Of a stretch of 64,000 nt of DNA, positions 62,173 to 64,000 are shown in pieces. The notes under the pieces are model-generated. The model saw only the letters and a program-made list of their open reading frames with translations, was not told the DNA's origin and searched no databases. Position 1 is the stretch's first letter. Every line of letters starts with the position of its first letter. Origin of the DNA: Streptomyces sp. DSM 15324 (GTDB lineage Bacteria; Actinomycetota; Actinomycetes; Streptomycetales; Streptomycetaceae); assembly GCF_001514285.1 (NCBI RefSeq), contig NZ_KQ949023.1:496001-560000 (forward strand). The letters are read 5' to 3'. A program made the translations under genes and the position numbers.

Positions 62173-62221
62173 TTCAGGCCTCTGTGGCTCCCTGTTTACG
62201 GAGAATTCACAGAGGCCTGAA
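62173..62221 (+). terminator. Strong hairpin terminator
   Basis: A perfect 14-bp stem TTCAGGCCTCTGTG / CACAGAGGCCTGAA, with an inner CTCC/GGAG hairpin, lies 24 bases after the stop. Confidence 0.85.
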
Positions 62222-62306
62222 GCGTAAGAATCCCGAAACCTTCACAAAGGACCTTCCGGACTTTTCGGCTTCTATGACCGGCACCCCTCCCAGAGCAGGT
62301 TTCTCC

Positions 62307-64000
62307 GTGATATCCACTGCCATTCGCGTGGCCCGGGTGGGCAGCGCGGCCGAACTGGCCGCGGCGGTCCTCATGATGCTGGGTTACCCCGGCCTCATGC
62401 TGGCCGCGCTCGTCCCGAGCACCCCCGCCTTCGCCGCCGCGGCCGCCGTCACGTACCTGGCGGACCTCTATCTCCACCGCAAGGGCACCTACCTCATCAG
62501 CCTGCTGAACAAGGTGAGGGCCGGCCTGTCCACCCGGTTCCTGGTCCGCGAGCTGCTGCTGATCCTGCTGCTGGCCCGGCTCGACCTGTCGGAGGAGCCG
62601 GTCTTCTACGCGGCGATCGCCTGCTTCACGGTCTTCTTCGGTCTCCAGGCCCCGCACGGCGCCCTGGTCACCCTGATCGGCAAGCGCCGCCAGATGCCGG
62701 TCGTGACCCGCAACGTCGACCTGGCCTCCCGGCTGACCGTCCCGGACGCCCCGCCGCGCGCGCTGCTGGCCGGGGCCGGGGAGAAGATGCTCCACCTGGA
62801 CCTGGCGGCCATGGCCGGCCTGCTCGTCTGGGCCCTCACCGGCGTCGACCTCGCCGGTTACGCGGGCGTCGCCGTGACCACGGTCCTCGGCGCGCTGTAC
62901 GTGGCCCTGCTGGTGCCGCACCTGCGCGCCCGCCGGCTGCCGCCGAAGCCCGACAAGGTGCTGTCCACGGTGAGCGCCTGGCTGCGCGAGTACCGCCCGG
63001 AGACGGTGCTGTACTTCTCCGGCTCCAAGGAGTCCGCCTACCAGGTCAACATGTGGCTGGAGACCATGGAGCAGCTGGACAGCCGGCCGCTCATCATCCT
63101 GCGTGAGCGCCCCGTCCTGGAGCGGATGGCGCCCACGACGGTTCCCGTCATCTGCGTGCCCGGGGGGGTGCACCTGATGAACATGGACCTCTCCATGGTG
63201 CGGGTCACGCTGTACGCCGCGAACGTCGGCAAGAACATCCACATGCTGCGCGTGCCCACCATGAAGCACGTCTTCATCGGTCACGGCGACAGCGACAAGC
63301 TCGCCAGCGTCAACCCGTTCAGCAAGGTGTACGACGAGGTGTGGACCGCCGGCCGGGCCGGCCGCGACCGCTACGCCATCGCCGACGTCGGCATCCGCGA
63401 CGAGGACATTGTCGAGGTCGGCCGCCCGCAGCTCGCGCCCATCAGGACCTGGGAGGGGGCGCCTGCCGACCGCATCCCGACCGTGCTGTACGCGCCCACC
63501 TGGGAGGGCTGGGACGACAACCCCGGCAACACCTCCCTCCTGCTGGCCGGCGAGAACATCGTGAAGAAGCTGATCGCCGCCGAGCCCCCGGTCCGCGTGC
63601 TGTACAAGCCGCACCCGTTCACGGGCACCCGCAGCGCCGCCGCCGGGGCGGCGCACCGCCGGATCACCGCGCTCATCAAGAAGGCCGCCGAGCAGCGCGC
63701 CGGCGACTCGCGCTTCCGGGGCGACGCCGCCGCCCAGGCCGCGGCGAAGGCCGAGCTGACCCGTCTCAAGGCCCGCCTCGAGGACCTCTCGCTTGCCTTC
63801 GACGAGAAGGCCGACGAAGCGGTGACCAGCCGCGACGGCATCGTCGACATCCGCAAGCACGAGGAGGCGGCCCGGCTGCGCGCCGAGTGGAACGACGCCT
63901 ACTGGCGGAGCTTCCCCGACTTCGAGCACCGGGTGATCACCGGCGTCGAACCGCGCCTGTACGACTGCTTCAACGCCGCCGAGGCGATGGTCTCCGACAT
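62307..64000 (+). CDS. CDP-glycerol/CDP-ribitol phosphotransferase family protein (3' end outside window)
   Basis: At least 564 codons, open to the window end. GTG 62307 (GCAGG before it) or ATG 62274 could start it. The N-terminal 230 residues hold several hydrophobic segments (LAAAVLMMLGYPGLMLAALV); the TagF-like domain follows with VFIGHGDSDKLASVNPFSK, YDEVWTAGRAGRDRY, VLYAPTWEGWDDNPGNTSLL and RVLYKPHPFTGT, the HGxxxK and KPHP motifs of the family. A coiled-coil-like insert (AKAELTRLKARLEDLSLAF) is present. It would polymerise glycerol- or ribitol-phosphate using the CDP-alditol made by the preceding gene. Confidence 0.9.
   Translation, partial: MISTAIRVARVGSAAELAAAVLMMLGYPGLMLAALVPSTPAFAAAAAVTYLADLYLHRKGTYLISLLNKVRAGLSTRFLVRELLLILLLARLDLSEEPVFYAAIACFTVFFGLQAPHGALVTLIGKRRQMPVVTRNVDLASRLTVPDAPPRALLAGAGEKMLHLDLAAMAGLLVWALTGVDLAGYAGVAVTTVLGALYVALLVPHLRARRLPPKPDKVLSTVSAWLREYRPETVLYFSGSKESAYQVNMWLETMEQLDSRPLIILRERPVLERMAPTTVPVICVPGGVHLMNMDLSMVRVTLYAANVGKNIHMLRVPTMKHVFIGHGDSDKLASVNPFSKVYDEVWTAGRAGRDRYAIADVGIRDEDIVEVGRPQLAPIRTWEGAPADRIPTVLYAPTWEGWDDNPGNTSLLLAGENIVKKLIAAEPPVRVLYKPHPFTGTRSAAAGAAHRRITALIKKAAEQRAGDSRFRGDAAAQAAAKAELTRLKARLEDLSLAFDEKADEAVTSRDGIVDIRKHEEAARLRAEWNDAYWRSFPDFEHRVITGVEPRLYDCFNAAEAMVSD

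Overview
This is a chromosomal segment of a Streptomyces or a very close relative. Evidence: very high GC with strongly GC-biased third codon positions, many GTG starts, few intergenic A/T tracts, and a gene order (folC end, DUF4233, ndk, mreB-mreC-mreD-PBP2-rodA, radical-SAM pair, RNase E/G, rplU-rpmA-obg) that is the familiar Streptomyces core block.

Region 1 (1-22,908) is core genome. The mre/PBP2/RodA cluster makes the cell-wall synthesis machine used mainly for spore walls. It is followed by a CYTH-CHAD polyphosphate-binding protein, a B12-binding-type radical SAM protein (TIGR03960) and its partner (TIGR03936), a HIT protein, a PPK2 polyphosphate kinase translationally coupled to a P-type cation ATPase, two small or repetitive proteins of unknown function, and a 1451-residue RNase E/G with long repetitive charged arms.

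Region 2 (22,909-35,411) is a polysaccharide island: two convergent operons meeting at a perfect 18-bp inverted repeat. The + operon has a WbpE-type aminotransferase, WbpB-type oxidoreductase, GT2 glycosyltransferase, UDP-sugar 6-dehydrogenase and a GalE-like epimerase. The - operon has a WbpD-type acetyltransferase, a WecB/WbpI-type 2-epimerase and two large glycosyltransferases. Together they hold every enzyme expected for a UDP-2,3-diacetamido-2,3-dideoxy-hexuronic acid.

Region 3 (35,412-57,058) is a secreted-protein and polymorphic-toxin island: an FG-GAP protein, a LamG protein, two giant Rhs proteins (2300 and 2312 residues) each with a Hint domain and a short C-terminal domain, two candidate immunity genes, two decayed Rhs 5' fragments and an orphan SUKH-3 immunity gene. 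Both Rhs tips keep a His...Cys pair that suggests a permuted papain-like fold. The second Rhs has lost exactly the first Cys codon of its Hint domain.

Region 4 (57,059-64,000) returns to the core with rplU, rpmA and obg, then a scrambled phoD relic containing an inversion, and a teichoic-acid pair: a bifunctional CDP-ribitol synthase (cytidylyltransferase plus reductase) and a CDP-glycerol/ribitol phosphotransferase cut by the window end. Regions 2 and 3 thus look like about 34 kb of accessory DNA placed between rne and rplU, which are near neighbours in model streptomycetes. No integrase, transposase, tRNA, rRNA or CRISPR array was seen.
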